Positions 1-8,636 of a DNA stretch of 64,000 nucleotides are shown in pieces. Source of the DNA: Tamlana crocina (GTDB lineage Bacteria; Bacteroidota; Bacteroidia; Flavobacteriales; Flavobacteriaceae); NCBI GenBank assembly GCA_040429635.1, contig CP158972.1, positions 777,918-841,917 on the forward strand, given 5' to 3'. Below the pieces are notes generated by a model, which worked only from the letters and a program-made list of their open reading frames with translations, had not been told where the DNA came from and made no database searches. The position numbers were made by a program, and so were the translations under genes. Position 1 is the first letter of the stretch. Every line of letters starts with the position of its first letter.

Positions 1-853
1 CAATTACTAGAATATCTGGTGTGACAAAATGTTCACTAGCGAACATTTTACCAGTTCTGCCAAAAGCTGTGTAAATTTCATCAAAAATCAAGAGAATATT
101 ATTTTGTTCACAAATGGCTTTTACTTGTTCCCAATAATACTTTGTTGGCACCGTAGAATTGTAAAATATGGGTTCAGTTATGAGTGCAGCGATATCGCTG
201 TTATTTTCAATTTGTATTTTTAACTGCCTTAAATACTCGTCGTCAATTTGTTGTTGGTTGCTCCAGTTCCAAGGGTTTCTGTAATAATCGGGTAATTCTA
301 AATGAATTGCCCCAGGCATCATGGGCCCTAATCCATCTTTAAAATGCTTGTCGGCACCAATTGAAACTGCTTGAAATCCTGCACCATGAAAAGTACCGTA
401 ATACGATAATGTTTTCCATTTGCCTGTATAATGCTTAGCTAACATTACTGCCATTTCAATAGCTTCCGATCCGCCAGGACAAAACAATACTTTGTTTAAT
501 CCTTTGGGAGTAACTTGAACTAATTTTTCCGCCAATAAAACAGCCGGTTCATTTGTAAACCGTCTTGGCGAAAACGACAATTTATTTTCAAACTGATTAA
601 CAACAGCTTCAAAAATTTTAGGATTGTTATAGCCAACAGTATGTACTCCATTACCGTGAAAATCTAAATACTTTTTGCCCTTTTCATCAAATAGGTAAGC
701 GCCTTCTGCTTTGCTTACCATATTGAAAACTGGAGAGGATAACGATTGGTGATAAAACACCTCAGAATCTCTTTGGATGACTTGATTTGCCCAATCAGAT
801 TTAGATATACTGTTTCCTAAATGTTTAATGTTTTCGCCTTGGTTTACACTCAT
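1..853 (-). CDS. Class III aminotransferase-fold PLP enzyme, partial (PbfA-like?)
   Basis: The gene starts at an ATG at 853 and runs off the left edge, leaving about 284 N-terminal residues. The translation shows the fold-type I class III pattern: a 'FDEKGKKYLDFHGNGVHTVG' segment, 'CPGGSEAIEMAV' for cofactor phosphate binding, 'TFHGAGFQAVSIGA', and 'LLIFDEIYTAFGRTGKMF', which holds the Asp that contacts the pyridine nitrogen. The Schiff-base lysine lies beyond the edge. The gene begins 4 nt after the stop of the phosphonatase-like gene. That context suggests the (R)-1-hydroxy-2-aminoethylphosphonate ammonia-lyase PbfA or a 2-aminoethylphosphonate transaminase feeding phosphonoacetaldehyde to the hydrolase. 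The family assignment is firm; the substrate is inferred from the neighbours only. Confidence 0.8.
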   Translation of the reverse strand, partial: MSVNQGENIKHLGNSISKSDWANQVIQRDSEVFYHQSLSSPVFNMVSKAEGAYLFDEKGKKYLDFHGNGVHTVGYNNPKIFEAVVNQFENKLSFSPRRFTNEPAVLLAEKLVQVTPKGLNKVLFCPGGSEAIEMAVMLAKHYTGKWKTLSYYGTFHGAGFQAVSIGADKHFKDGLGPMMPGAIHLELPDYYRNPWNWSNQQQIDDEYLRQLKIQIENNSDIAALITEPIFYNSTVPTKYYWEQVKAICEQNNILLIFDEIYTAFGRTGKMFASEHFVTPDILVI

Positions 854-857
854 GAAT

Positions 858-1538
858 TTAGATGTTTTTTAAAACTTGATTTAAATCTGCTAATGATTCT
901 AAAATAAAATCGCAATGAGCACTTTCTAGCTGATCTTTGGTCTGTGCGCCAGAAAGCACGCCGACTGTAATACCGCAATTGGCATTTTTCCCTTCTTGAA
1001 TGTCGACTGCCGAATCGCCTGCCTTTAAGACTTGTTTGGCGTCGTTAATGTTGAAAATTTCCATGGCTTTAAAAATCATATCAGGGTTTGGTCGCCCATC
1101 AATAACATCGTCTGCCGTAACTAATGCATCATAATGCATATCTAATTTCCAATTAATTTTGGTTAATAATTTATTGGCAACCAGTTTGTTGTATCCCGTG
1201 TTTAAAACTACTTTTATATTGTTTTTTCTTAACTTAAGTAGTACTTCTTCAACTCCTTTTATTGGTGCAACATCAAGTTCTCGGTATGCCTTATCCAGCA
1301 TAATTTTAAATTCGTTGAAAATAGTTTCTGAGTTTATTTCTTGGTCTAGCTCCAAAAATTTTAAAATATCCTTAATAGCTTGGTGTTTTTCCTTGCCGGC
1401 GCCTAATTTTAAAACCAAATTTAAACTTACGGCACTGGTATAATTGCCAATGGCTTTAAAAAGGGTTTTGTACACTACATTTTTCTCATTAATTGTTGTT
1501 CCGGCCATATCGAAAACAACCATTTTAATTGCTGTCAT
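858..1538 (-). CDS. Phosphonatase-like HAD hydrolase (PhnX-like)
   Basis: This 226-residue HAD-superfamily enzyme probably cleaves the C-P bond of phosphonoacetaldehyde to give acetaldehyde and phosphate. The nucleophile motif is DMAGT (Asp10), with Ala at the position that is a second Asp in ordinary HAD phosphatases; this Asp-x-Ala-Gly-Thr form marks the phosphonatase subgroup. A cap-domain segment LGAGKEKH (Lys49, His52) lines up with the Schiff-base lysine motif of classical PhnX. 'GRPNPDMI' and 'AGDSAVDIQEGKNA' supply the later HAD motifs. The protein is shorter than classical PhnX (about 265 residues), like the phosphonatase-like subfamily that travels with the FAD oxidoreductase encoded 8 nt upstream. 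Activity is inferred from motifs and operon partners. Confidence 0.82.
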   Translation of the reverse strand: MTAIKMVVFDMAGTTINEKNVVYKTLFKAIGNYTSAVSLNLVLKLGAGKEKHQAIKDILKFLELDQEINSETIFNEFKIMLDKAYRELDVAPIKGVEEVLLKLRKNNIKVVLNTGYNKLVANKLLTKINWKLDMHYDALVTADDVIDGRPNPDMIFKAMEIFNINDAKQVLKAGDSAVDIQEGKNANCGITVGVLSGAQTKDQLESAHCDFILESLADLNQVLKNI

Positions 1539-1546
1539 TATTATAA

Positions 1547-2707
1547 TTATTGGTTTAGTATTTTGTTTAAGCTTATTTCGGAAAACGCTGGACTACCCGT
1601 CATGCCTTTGCCGCCAATTCCGGTTACTATATGCGTGTTTTTATTTATCTGATATTCAAAAATGTCGCTATTCTTGCATTGCGAATACACGCCCACCCAA
1701 CGCGAATCTATTTTGTAAGTTGGTAAATCCATTATTTTTTTAGATTCTGCTATCATGAAATCGTCAATATCTTCATTTCGGTTAAAACCAACCAAATCGG
1801 CATTAATGGCATCTTGGTATTCATGAGAATCACCTAATACAACCGAACCATCGTTTACCTGTTTAAATAGTATGTGAATACCATATTCATTATGAAAATC
1901 GGCTTTATTTTCTTTGGCTTTTATGGTTTTAAATGAAGGGCATTCTGTAAAAGATTCATAACGCCTTATTGTCCAGCCCGTTAAAACTGATGGGGCCAAG
2001 GTGTAATTTTTTTGGGGTTTCGTGCGAAGCATTTGTAGTTTGCTTACTTCTAGATCACTTTTATTGAAAACCTCTGGGAACAAGGCCTTAAAGTCGCTAC
2101 CGTTACAAACAATTATTTTTGAAGCCGAAAAGATGTCGCCGTTAGAGGCATGCGCCACTGTTTTTCCGTTTGCTTCTTCAATATTAATTATGGTTGTATT
2201 AGGAAAAAACTCAAGCTGATGCCTGTTGATTAAAAAATTACGAACTCTATGAATCATTAAACTAGGATCAACATTCATTTCTTGCGGAAAAAACAAACCG
2301 CCTTTCACATAATTTTTGTTTAATCCGGTACACTTTTCTATGCACTGTGCAGCCGTTAATAAATGCGATTCATAATTATTGGTTTTATTAATTTGAGCTA
2401 GCTCTTCGATTAACTGAATTTCTTCTTGGTTTGATGCTAAATAGATACTGCCCGTTTGCTTTACCGTAACATCAACTTGACTACTGATTTCTTTATAGAT
2501 TTCTAAGCTTTTCCGGCCAATATTTTGCCATTTTAAGTTCATTCCTGATGGCACAACCTGCCCAAAATTTCTAACTGTTGCACCTTGGGGCCTAACGTTT
2601 TTTTCTATTAACGCTACGGTTAATCCTTTTTTTAGAGCATGGTATGCATGAAAGGTTCCTAAAATACCAGCTCCAATAATAACAAGGTCATATGTTTTAT
2701 TATTCAT
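1547..2707 (-). CDS. FAD-dependent amino-acid-oxidase-type oxidoreductase of phosphonate loci (TIGR03364-like)
   Basis: This 386-residue D-amino-acid-oxidase-type flavoprotein begins with a dinucleotide-binding motif, GAGILG (about residues 12-17), followed by 'VALIEKN'. A second FAD contact, 'ATVRNFGQVVPSG', lies near residue 43, and a C-terminal 'VTGIGGKGMTGSPAFSE' closes the FAD site. Members of this family sit beside phosphonatase-like genes. Related phosphonate-locus flavoenzymes oxidise 2-aminoethylphosphonate or its N-methyl derivative to phosphonoacetaldehyde, so that is the most likely role here. It is sandwiched in one operon, overlapping the upstream transporter gene by 8 nt and ending 8 nt before the hydrolase gene. 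The exact substrate is not readable from sequence. Confidence 0.8.
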   Translation of the reverse strand: MNNKTYDLVIIGAGILGTFHAYHALKKGLTVALIEKNVRPQGATVRNFGQVVPSGMNLKWQNIGRKSLEIYKEISSQVDVTVKQTGSIYLASNQEEIQLIEELAQINKTNNYESHLLTAAQCIEKCTGLNKNYVKGGLFFPQEMNVDPSLMIHRVRNFLINRHQLEFFPNTTIINIEEANGKTVAHASNGDIFSASKIIVCNGSDFKALFPEVFNKSDLEVSKLQMLRTKPQKNYTLAPSVLTGWTIRRYESFTECPSFKTIKAKENKADFHNEYGIHILFKQVNDGSVVLGDSHEYQDAINADLVGFNRNEDIDDFMIAESKKIMDLPTYKIDSRWVGVYSQCKNSDIFEYQINKNTHIVTGIGGKGMTGSPAFSEISLNKILNQ

Positions 2708-3974
2708 GTATTAAAATATTAGGTTGAACTATGGTTTTTTGTTTTTTATTATTGAAAAACACATAGGATATAATAGATATGCTTACTGCTAAAACGGCTA
2801 CTATTAAAATGAGGGAAGTGAAAAAATTTAAATATGAAATATTAGCCTTTACAAAGTTTTTATAAAACAAAATAATGACGCTTCCTAAATAACCGAAAGC
2901 ATCGGCGAGGTAAATTAAAAAGCCTACGTTACCTTTTATTTTAAAGGTCGCTATCATACGGTCGAAAAACAGACCTTGAAACGGAATGTAACAAATGTAC
3001 ATGCCAAAGCCAGAAATAATCATCCACAGTACAGGGGTTATAACCCCAAATTGAAAAAGAACGGTTGAAATCCCTATTAATAATCCACCAGCGCATAGTA
3101 CCAAATGATAACAAGCGAATGCTCTAAAATTTTTTGTAATTGAACCAATAGCAATCATAATTATTAACACTGAAACGGCTATTGGAATTTCTGAAAAAGA
3201 ATAGATAGCTGCGCTGTTGGAAAAACCTAATGAATCCCAAATTTCGCGGGCAAAATTATCTCTAAAGTCCCTAACTCCTGTTAAAAACACATAAAAAACA
3301 ACAATTAAGGTTAGTGGTAATGCAAATTCTTTATATAGTTTAGTGCGCTCTGCCTTGTTTAATGTAGCTCTTTTACACTTTGTTTGTTCGTCTTGGCTGC
3401 TCGGTTCAGGTAAACGATTTAACAAGAAGGCGAATAAAACTAACGGTATAATAAAGAGCAGTCCTGTAATGAATGGCATCCAAAATTCTGAAAAATGCCA
3501 AGAATCCATAACCAATTTGCCTATAGATTTTACGGCACCCGAAGAAACTATAAAACTAGAACATAGAATTACACCTAAAATTTCGGTGCTCTTTCTTCCT
3601 TCTAAATAAGAAAAAACAATACCCCAAATCATGCCTAAGGGAAGCCCATTTAAAAACAGAAAAATGATATTATAAGGGGCCGAAACCATAGCAAAACCTA
3701 AAAGAGCCAATTCGGCGAAAAGTATAAAGCTTACCAAGTATATAAATCGCTTGCTTTTTGGCATTTCGGCAATTAACTTAATACCTACAAATTTAGATAG
3801 GGTATAACCTAAAACCTGTCCTACAACGAGCCATATTTTATAGTCTATACCTAGGAAACTTAACTCTGAAAACGTGGCAACTGTAAACGGTTTTCTAAAG
3901 GCATACATGCAAAAATAAGCTCCAAACGCAGCAACTGATGCTTGTAAAATAAATTTTAAATTGTTCGATTTCAT
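2700..3974 (-). CDS. MFS-like transporter (DUF5690-type), probable phosphonate uptake
   Basis: This 424-residue polytopic inner-membrane protein has about 12 hydrophobic segments, arranged in two halves separated by a charged loop near residues 195-215. It resembles the DUF5690 group of MFS-like proteins in Bacteroidota. It is the first gene of the phosphonate operon and its 3' end overlaps the oxidoreductase gene by 8 nt, so uptake of an aminophosphonate or a related organophosphonate is the natural guess. The start at 3974 follows the terminator-like hairpin of the preceding phosphatase operon, so the promoter must lie in the roughly 20 nt after it, or transcription must read through. The substrate is inferred. 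Confidence 0.75.
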   Translation of the reverse strand: MKSNNLKFILQASVAAFGAYFCMYAFRKPFTVATFSELSFLGIDYKIWLVVGQVLGYTLSKFVGIKLIAEMPKSKRFIYLVSFILFAELALLGFAMVSAPYNIIFLFLNGLPLGMIWGIVFSYLEGRKSTEILGVILCSSFIVSSGAVKSIGKLVMDSWHFSEFWMPFITGLLFIIPLVLFAFLLNRLPEPSSQDEQTKCKRATLNKAERTKLYKEFALPLTLIVVFYVFLTGVRDFRDNFAREIWDSLGFSNSAAIYSFSEIPIAVSVLIIMIAIGSITKNFRAFACYHLVLCAGGLLIGISTVLFQFGVITPVLWMIISGFGMYICYIPFQGLFFDRMIATFKIKGNVGFLIYLADAFGYLGSVIILFYKNFVKANISYLNFFTSLILIVAVLAVSISIISYVFFNNKKQKTIVQPNILIHE

Positions 3975-3991
3975 AAATTGAAAAAGTATAA

Positions 3992-4014
3992 GCAGCCTTC
4001 AAAAAGAAAGCTGC
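3992..4014 (-). terminator. Terminator-like hairpin after the phosphatase operon
   Basis: On the minus strand GGCAGC and GGCTGC form a bulged stem extended by TTTC and GAA around a T-rich loop, followed by TTATACTTTTTC. It lies between the purple-acid-phosphatase-like gene and the phosphonate transporter and probably separates the two transcription units. The T-tract is imperfect, so read-through is possible. Confidence 0.55.
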
Positions 4015-4054
4015 CATACAACAAAAACTAACTCAAATAAAAAAACTCAAAAAC

Positions 4055-5674
4055 TTAATTTTGTTTTGTTTTAAAAGATTTTGTGATAGACCAATCGCTC
4101 CAGTTTAAGTATTGGTCGCGGTACCTTACACGCCAGTAATAGGTGGTATTTGGCTCTAAGCGCTCAAACCATTCATCGCTTAAATTGTCGTTTTTCTGAC
4201 GGTTTTCATCGTAATACCAGTTTTCAAACTGTTTCCAGCTTTCTATAATTTTTACGTCCTCTCCGGTTTCTTCATTTTTTTCAAAATTCTCGGATGTTGA
4301 GATTTGCCAATGAGACGCTGCATGAAATGCGCCAGCCCTATTTCCAATAAATGCTGAAGCTTTTAAACTGGTGCCAACATAGTTTACAGTTTCATTAATA
4401 GGGCTTAATGCTTTAGGGGCATTTGGTTTTTTTGTTAATTTCCAAACCGTAATGCTGTCAGAAACTTCGTTGTTTTTTATGCCGTCTTCAATATTGCCTC
4501 TACTAATACGCTTTAGAGTTAATTTAGGGTCGGTAGGATTGGGGTCTATAGACACCATAACAAACCCATACTCATCTTGGGTTACGGTAAACTCATCGTA
4601 ATCTCTACCTTCAAATTCTCCCCAATTATCAATAGCGCCACCAGCCGAAGCTACATTTACCCATAAATGCTTGTGGTCTCTTGATTGACCGCGTGAATAG
4701 CCATGTGTGTGCCCAAAAAAATGTAGGCTAGGTTTTCCCGAGGTTTCAGTAAAGGCTTCTAGCATTTTCACTATTTTTCCGCTAGGTTCTTCTTCTCCCG
4801 GGATCCAGAGCTCAGATTTATGCGGATGGTGTAATTGTGCAAAAACAAAATCGATATTATCGTTTTTTGCGGTTTCTTCCAATGTTGTTTTTAACCATTC
4901 AAATTGCTCCTTTAAATCGCGGTATCCGCTATTTGAATTCAATCCAATAATTCTAGTATTTCCATAATCTTTATACCACCAATGCTCGTGGTATGCAGGC
5001 GAACCGTTTTCTGGTAGCGTAAAATATTTAAAATAGAAATTAGAGTTACGTTCGTGGTTTCCTAAAACAGGATAAACAGGAACTTGGGAAAACAAGTTTG
5101 CCGATTGTTTGAAAAAATGGTCTTTCCATTGGTGATATTTTGCACCATTCTCAACTAAATCTCCAGGTATCATCACTAAAGCTAAATTTTCAGGTACGTT
5201 ACCTTCAAATTCATTTTCTAAATATTTAATAACGCCATCGTTAACCACTTCTTGGAACTTTTCTGGTTGCCTGTGGTCGTATTGCATATCGCTCATAGCA
5301 ACTAGGTTGAACGACTCTTTTTGATTGGCAAATGGAGGTGTTTTAAACTGGTAAATGTCCGATTTTAATTTTCCTGTTTTAACGCGGTAATAATAAATGG
5401 TAAAACGTTTTAAGCCGGTAAGTTCAACTTGGTGCAAAAAAGAATCGTCATAATTAACCTTAGTTGAAAATCCGCTAGTTTTTTGGCCTAATTTAGGGGT
5501 AAGACCCCATTCAACAGTACTTTTTTCGTTAGTATTGGTCTCCCAAAGCACTTTTATTGAGGATGGTTCTGCATCTTGTAAATAAGGTTGCACAAGAATT
5601 TCTGTGTGGTTTTGTGCAAATAATTTGACTTGGAAAAACACGACAACTAATAGTGCTATATGTAATTTTTTCAT
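4055..5674 (-). CDS. Secreted purple-acid-phosphatase-like metallophosphoesterase
   Basis: An upstream in-frame ATG exists at 5707, but I chose 5674: it gives a clean signal peptide (MKKLHIALLVVVFFQVKLFAQ) and starts 11 nt after the previous stop instead of overlapping it. After an N-terminal fibronectin-III-like domain typical of purple acid phosphatases comes a calcineurin-like phosphoesterase core with MSDMQYD, PGDLVENG, LGNHERN, QLHHPH and FFGHTHGYSR, which together supply the dinuclear metal ligands. The last 100 or so residues form another fibronectin-III-like domain ending in a Trp/Tyr-rich strand pattern. It is the last gene of the SusCD-phosphatase operon and should release phosphate from exported or outer-surface substrates. 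No lipobox or T9SS tail is visible. Confidence 0.85.
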   Translation of the reverse strand: MKKLHIALLVVVFFQVKLFAQNHTEILVQPYLQDAEPSSIKVLWETNTNEKSTVEWGLTPKLGQKTSGFSTKVNYDDSFLHQVELTGLKRFTIYYYRVKTGKLKSDIYQFKTPPFANQKESFNLVAMSDMQYDHRQPEKFQEVVNDGVIKYLENEFEGNVPENLALVMIPGDLVENGAKYHQWKDHFFKQSANLFSQVPVYPVLGNHERNSNFYFKYFTLPENGSPAYHEHWWYKDYGNTRIIGLNSNSGYRDLKEQFEWLKTTLEETAKNDNIDFVFAQLHHPHKSELWIPGEEEPSGKIVKMLEAFTETSGKPSLHFFGHTHGYSRGQSRDHKHLWVNVASAGGAIDNWGEFEGRDYDEFTVTQDEYGFVMVSIDPNPTDPKLTLKRISRGNIEDGIKNNEVSDSITVWKLTKKPNAPKALSPINETVNYVGTSLKASAFIGNRAGAFHAASHWQISTSENFEKNEETGEDVKIIESWKQFENWYYDENRQKNDNLSDEWFERLEPNTTYYWRVRYRDQYLNWSDWSITKSFKTKQN

Positions 5675-5684
5675 GGTTTTAAAA

Positions 5685-6947
5685 TTAACGTGATTTGTAT
5701 GGGCCAAAATGGGCTTTAATCTCTCGGTCTTCAGATTTATCGTTTAAAATGTAAATATTGTAATTGTCGCCTGCGTTAAAAACGCGTACTACAATATGCC
5801 CCTCTTGACTTTTATATTGATTTAATTTGCTTCCTAAAACATCTTTAGCTCCTTGTAGCATTACAGTAGAAAAGATATCGCGTTTGCCCGGGTATAAACT
5901 TTGTGATGTAATGCGACGAAGCACTTCTTCGCCTGGGTGATCTGCAGTCCAATTTTGCTGAATCCAAACACGTGGACGAACTGTACGTACATAAAATGAA
6001 TTTTGAGAATCTCGATTTCCGTGATGGTTTAACGTAGCCACATCTACAGCACCGATTACTGGAGCAACATGAGATTCTACAGTGTTTAATTTGGATTGGC
6101 CAAAAGTTCCAATTCCCGAAATATCGCCACCAGTGAAATAGTTGAACTTACCATAATCTATCCTAATGCAATTACTCAATGGGTTTTCTCCTGGATAGTC
6201 CCCTTTCTTAAATAGTTGGTACGTGTCTTCATTATCACCAGTCCAAATCTTACCATTTGATGCGATATTTACCACTGAAAACCCTGTGAATTTTTCAGGG
6301 TTGTTTTTCAGTTTAATTTGGTTTTTAGACCCTACTTTTAAAGTTTCGTTTTCTAATCCTTTTTTAGTTTGATAGTCGATAAATTGCCAATATGCTTTAA
6401 GGGTAGCAATCATGCGGTAAGGATCGTTTGCAAATTGAGGTAAGGTTTGAATGCTTTTATCTTTTAAATTTATAGGAAAATCAAAACCTCTATCGATTAA
6501 TTTTTTGACAGGCAATATGGTGCCAACTTCCATGATTCCGGTAAGTTGATACCCCCCTTTAGCCATGATTCTTGTAGAGTCGATTTCACCAAAATGATCA
6601 TCGTGATAATGGGTTATTAAAGCATAATCTAAAGAACTCCGACTTTGTTTTGGTGCAAATTGTTTGATGTAGTCTACAATCCATTGTGGTGCGGTTTTAG
6701 AATTGTTGGGTACTAATTTCGCATTTCTAGACGATGTTGTTCTTGGGTGTGTTTCAGACATGTCGCCAGCATCCACTAAAAGGGTTGTGGCATCGGGCAT
6801 AACAATATAAGCGGCATCGCCACGGCCGGTGTTTATGTGGTGAATATCTAAAAAACCCGGTTCCCATTTTGGAAAAACATTGTTTTGTGCATGTGTTTCA
6901 TGCCAAACAACCAAAAAGAAAAAAGTAGCTAAAAATGTTCTGAGCAT
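5685..6947 (-). CDS. Secreted metallo-beta-lactamase-fold hydrolase (ComEC-type domain)
   Basis: This 420-residue protein has a signal peptide ending near HAQ21. The metal-binding motif is THYHDDHFGE (His113, His115, Asp117, His118), and later histidine and aspartate clusters (FTGGDISG, LNHHGNRDS) complete a metallo-beta-lactamase fold most like the ComEC C-terminal or exo-nuclease-type domain. Such domains hydrolyse phosphodiesters or nucleic acids, so with its two phosphatase neighbours it could release phosphomonoesters that the others finish. It starts 5 nt after the stop of the alkaline-phosphatase-like gene, consistent with one transcript. The substrate is unknown. Confidence 0.8.
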   Translation of the reverse strand: MLRTFLATFFFLVVWHETHAQNNVFPKWEPGFLDIHHINTGRGDAAYIVMPDATTLLVDAGDMSETHPRTTSSRNAKLVPNNSKTAPQWIVDYIKQFAPKQSRSSLDYALITHYHDDHFGEIDSTRIMAKGGYQLTGIMEVGTILPVKKLIDRGFDFPINLKDKSIQTLPQFANDPYRMIATLKAYWQFIDYQTKKGLENETLKVGSKNQIKLKNNPEKFTGFSVVNIASNGKIWTGDNEDTYQLFKKGDYPGENPLSNCIRIDYGKFNYFTGGDISGIGTFGQSKLNTVESHVAPVIGAVDVATLNHHGNRDSQNSFYVRTVRPRVWIQQNWTADHPGEEVLRRITSQSLYPGKRDIFSTVMLQGAKDVLGSKLNQYKSQEGHIVVRVFNAGDNYNIYILNDKSEDREIKAHFGPYKSR

Positions 6948-6952
6948 AAACC

Positions 6953-8635
6953 TTAACTTTTGGTTCTGAATAGCCTGTTAATGGGAATAATTTGTTTCAA
7001 CGTATGCTCTCCTTCGTATTTAGCGTCTAAATGAAAACCGCCTCCGCCATTAAAAAATTCCACCCTAATTAAGTGCCTTCCCTTTTCAAGGTTTATGCTT
7101 CCGCTTTTTTCTAAAACGCCATGATCCCCATCGTTATCTGCAATTAATTGGTTGTTCACATAAAGCTTGCTGCCATCGTCACTGTTAACGAAAAAAGTAT
7201 ATTTTCCTTTTTTGTCTATTTCTAAGTAACTCTCGTAAACTACGGCTACTTGGTCTGTTTGTATATCATCAACAATAACCTCTTTATGGGAAAACTCGGT
7301 TGTATAACCTGTTACTACAGGTTGCAGTTTTGAAAAGTTTGGTAGTTTTTCCAATTTTTCGCCATAAAAGATTTGGTATTTTACAGGGTTTTCCTTGGTT
7401 TTAGGCGCTATTCTAAAATTGCCCAAAGCCACGGTGCTTTCAATTTTATTATTTTCAAAAACAGCGGCTTTAAGTATTCTAGTCTGCTTAAGGTAAAACG
7501 TGTCTTTATATATCTTGCTGTTTTCTAATGTAGGTAGTTCATTATCTATCGTGTAGCGGATAGTGCCCTTACTGTTAGGGTTTTGAATAACCACAGCAAC
7601 CGAATCGGCTTTAAAAACCCCTCCAGCGGCCTCGTAATACCCTGCGTTGGGTAATATTTTTGGGGCTACAGTACGTTTTACACGTTTATAAATTAACTCT
7701 GGTTTTGGGTTGCCAATAAAAGCTCCTTTTACAGGGCGACCTATCCAGGCTTGTGGTGTTTTTAGATTAAAGGCATAAGCAACATTAGCCGCATTATCAT
7801 ATTGATAAACCGTTTCTTCAATTTTGTAGCCTTTTTTTATTCCAGCACCGTACAAGATAAATGGCACTTCTACCTCAGCTAAACTTTCTCCTCCATGACC
7901 ATAACCTAATCCGCCATGATCGGCAGCCACTATAAACATAGTTTTATTGAAAATGCCTTTGCGTTTTGTGGCTTCAATTATTTCAGTAATCAAAGAATCT
8001 GCTTTTTCAACAGAAGCGTAATATTCTTCGCTACCATGTCCCATACTATGGCCTGCATGGTCAACGTGATCTAAGTGGATAAAAGCAAACTTTGGCGCAT
8101 AAGTTTCAATGTATTTTACAGCATCTTTAGTGGTGCCGTCTTCGTGGTCGCCATTTATGTCGAAGCTTACTTCACTTTTTTCGAATAATCTTCCAAAGTC
8201 GTCCCAATCGTAAATGGCTCCTACGTTGCTCTCTGGTTCTTGATTTTTAAAAAGGGTAAAAATAGTAGGAAAGGTACCGTTATTGGTTTCAACAACAGGA
8301 GGCAAAACATGGTCGTGTTTTTTCCACCCGTTTGAAGTTATACCGTGTTGTTCGGTATCTGCGCCCATGAGCATGCTGGCCCAGTTTGGGCTAGAACTTG
8401 ATGGTAGCACACTTCTGGCGTGTAAGGTGGCAGCACCGTTTGCCATTATAGAATCTAGAGTAGGGGTTTTGGCTTTGACAATACCGTCTGGGCTCATGCC
8501 ATCTACACCTATTACAATTACATGTTCTATGCCTTTCGGTGAAACTGATTCTTTTTCCGGATTGAAAGTACAAGAGCATAGGGACAGTGCTGCCCCTATG
8601 ATTGTACCTGCTATTAATATTGTTTTATGTGTCAT
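6953..8635 (-). CDS. Alkaline-phosphatase-superfamily lipoprotein with PA14 domain
   Basis: This 560-residue predicted lipoprotein (lipid-anchor Cys near residue 22, LCSC) carries the type I phosphodiesterase/alkaline phosphatase core: VIGVDGM (metal ligand Asp45), a nucleophile region LPSSSSPNW in which Ser81 occupies the nucleophile position that is Thr in nucleotide pyrophosphatases, HLDHVDHAGH, AADHGG and YGHGG. Residues about 335-405 resemble a chitobiase C-terminal-like strand domain, and about 430-545 form a PA14 lectin-like domain (FFVNSDDGSKLYVN, then an Asp/Gly-rich loop). The PA14 domain suggests the substrate is a glycan-linked phosphate ester. The gene follows the SusD gene by 1 nt. 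Confidence 0.85.
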   Translation of the reverse strand: MTHKTILIAGTIIGAALSLCSCTFNPEKESVSPKGIEHVIVIGVDGMSPDGIVKAKTPTLDSIMANGAATLHARSVLPSSSSPNWASMLMGADTEQHGITSNGWKKHDHVLPPVVETNNGTFPTIFTLFKNQEPESNVGAIYDWDDFGRLFEKSEVSFDINGDHEDGTTKDAVKYIETYAPKFAFIHLDHVDHAGHSMGHGSEEYYASVEKADSLITEIIEATKRKGIFNKTMFIVAADHGGLGYGHGGESLAEVEVPFILYGAGIKKGYKIEETVYQYDNAANVAYAFNLKTPQAWIGRPVKGAFIGNPKPELIYKRVKRTVAPKILPNAGYYEAAGGVFKADSVAVVIQNPNSKGTIRYTIDNELPTLENSKIYKDTFYLKQTRILKAAVFENNKIESTVALGNFRIAPKTKENPVKYQIFYGEKLEKLPNFSKLQPVVTGYTTEFSHKEVIVDDIQTDQVAVVYESYLEIDKKGKYTFFVNSDDGSKLYVNNQLIADNDGDHGVLEKSGSINLEKGRHLIRVEFFNGGGGFHLDAKYEGEHTLKQIIPINRLFRTKS

Positions 8636-8636
8636 T

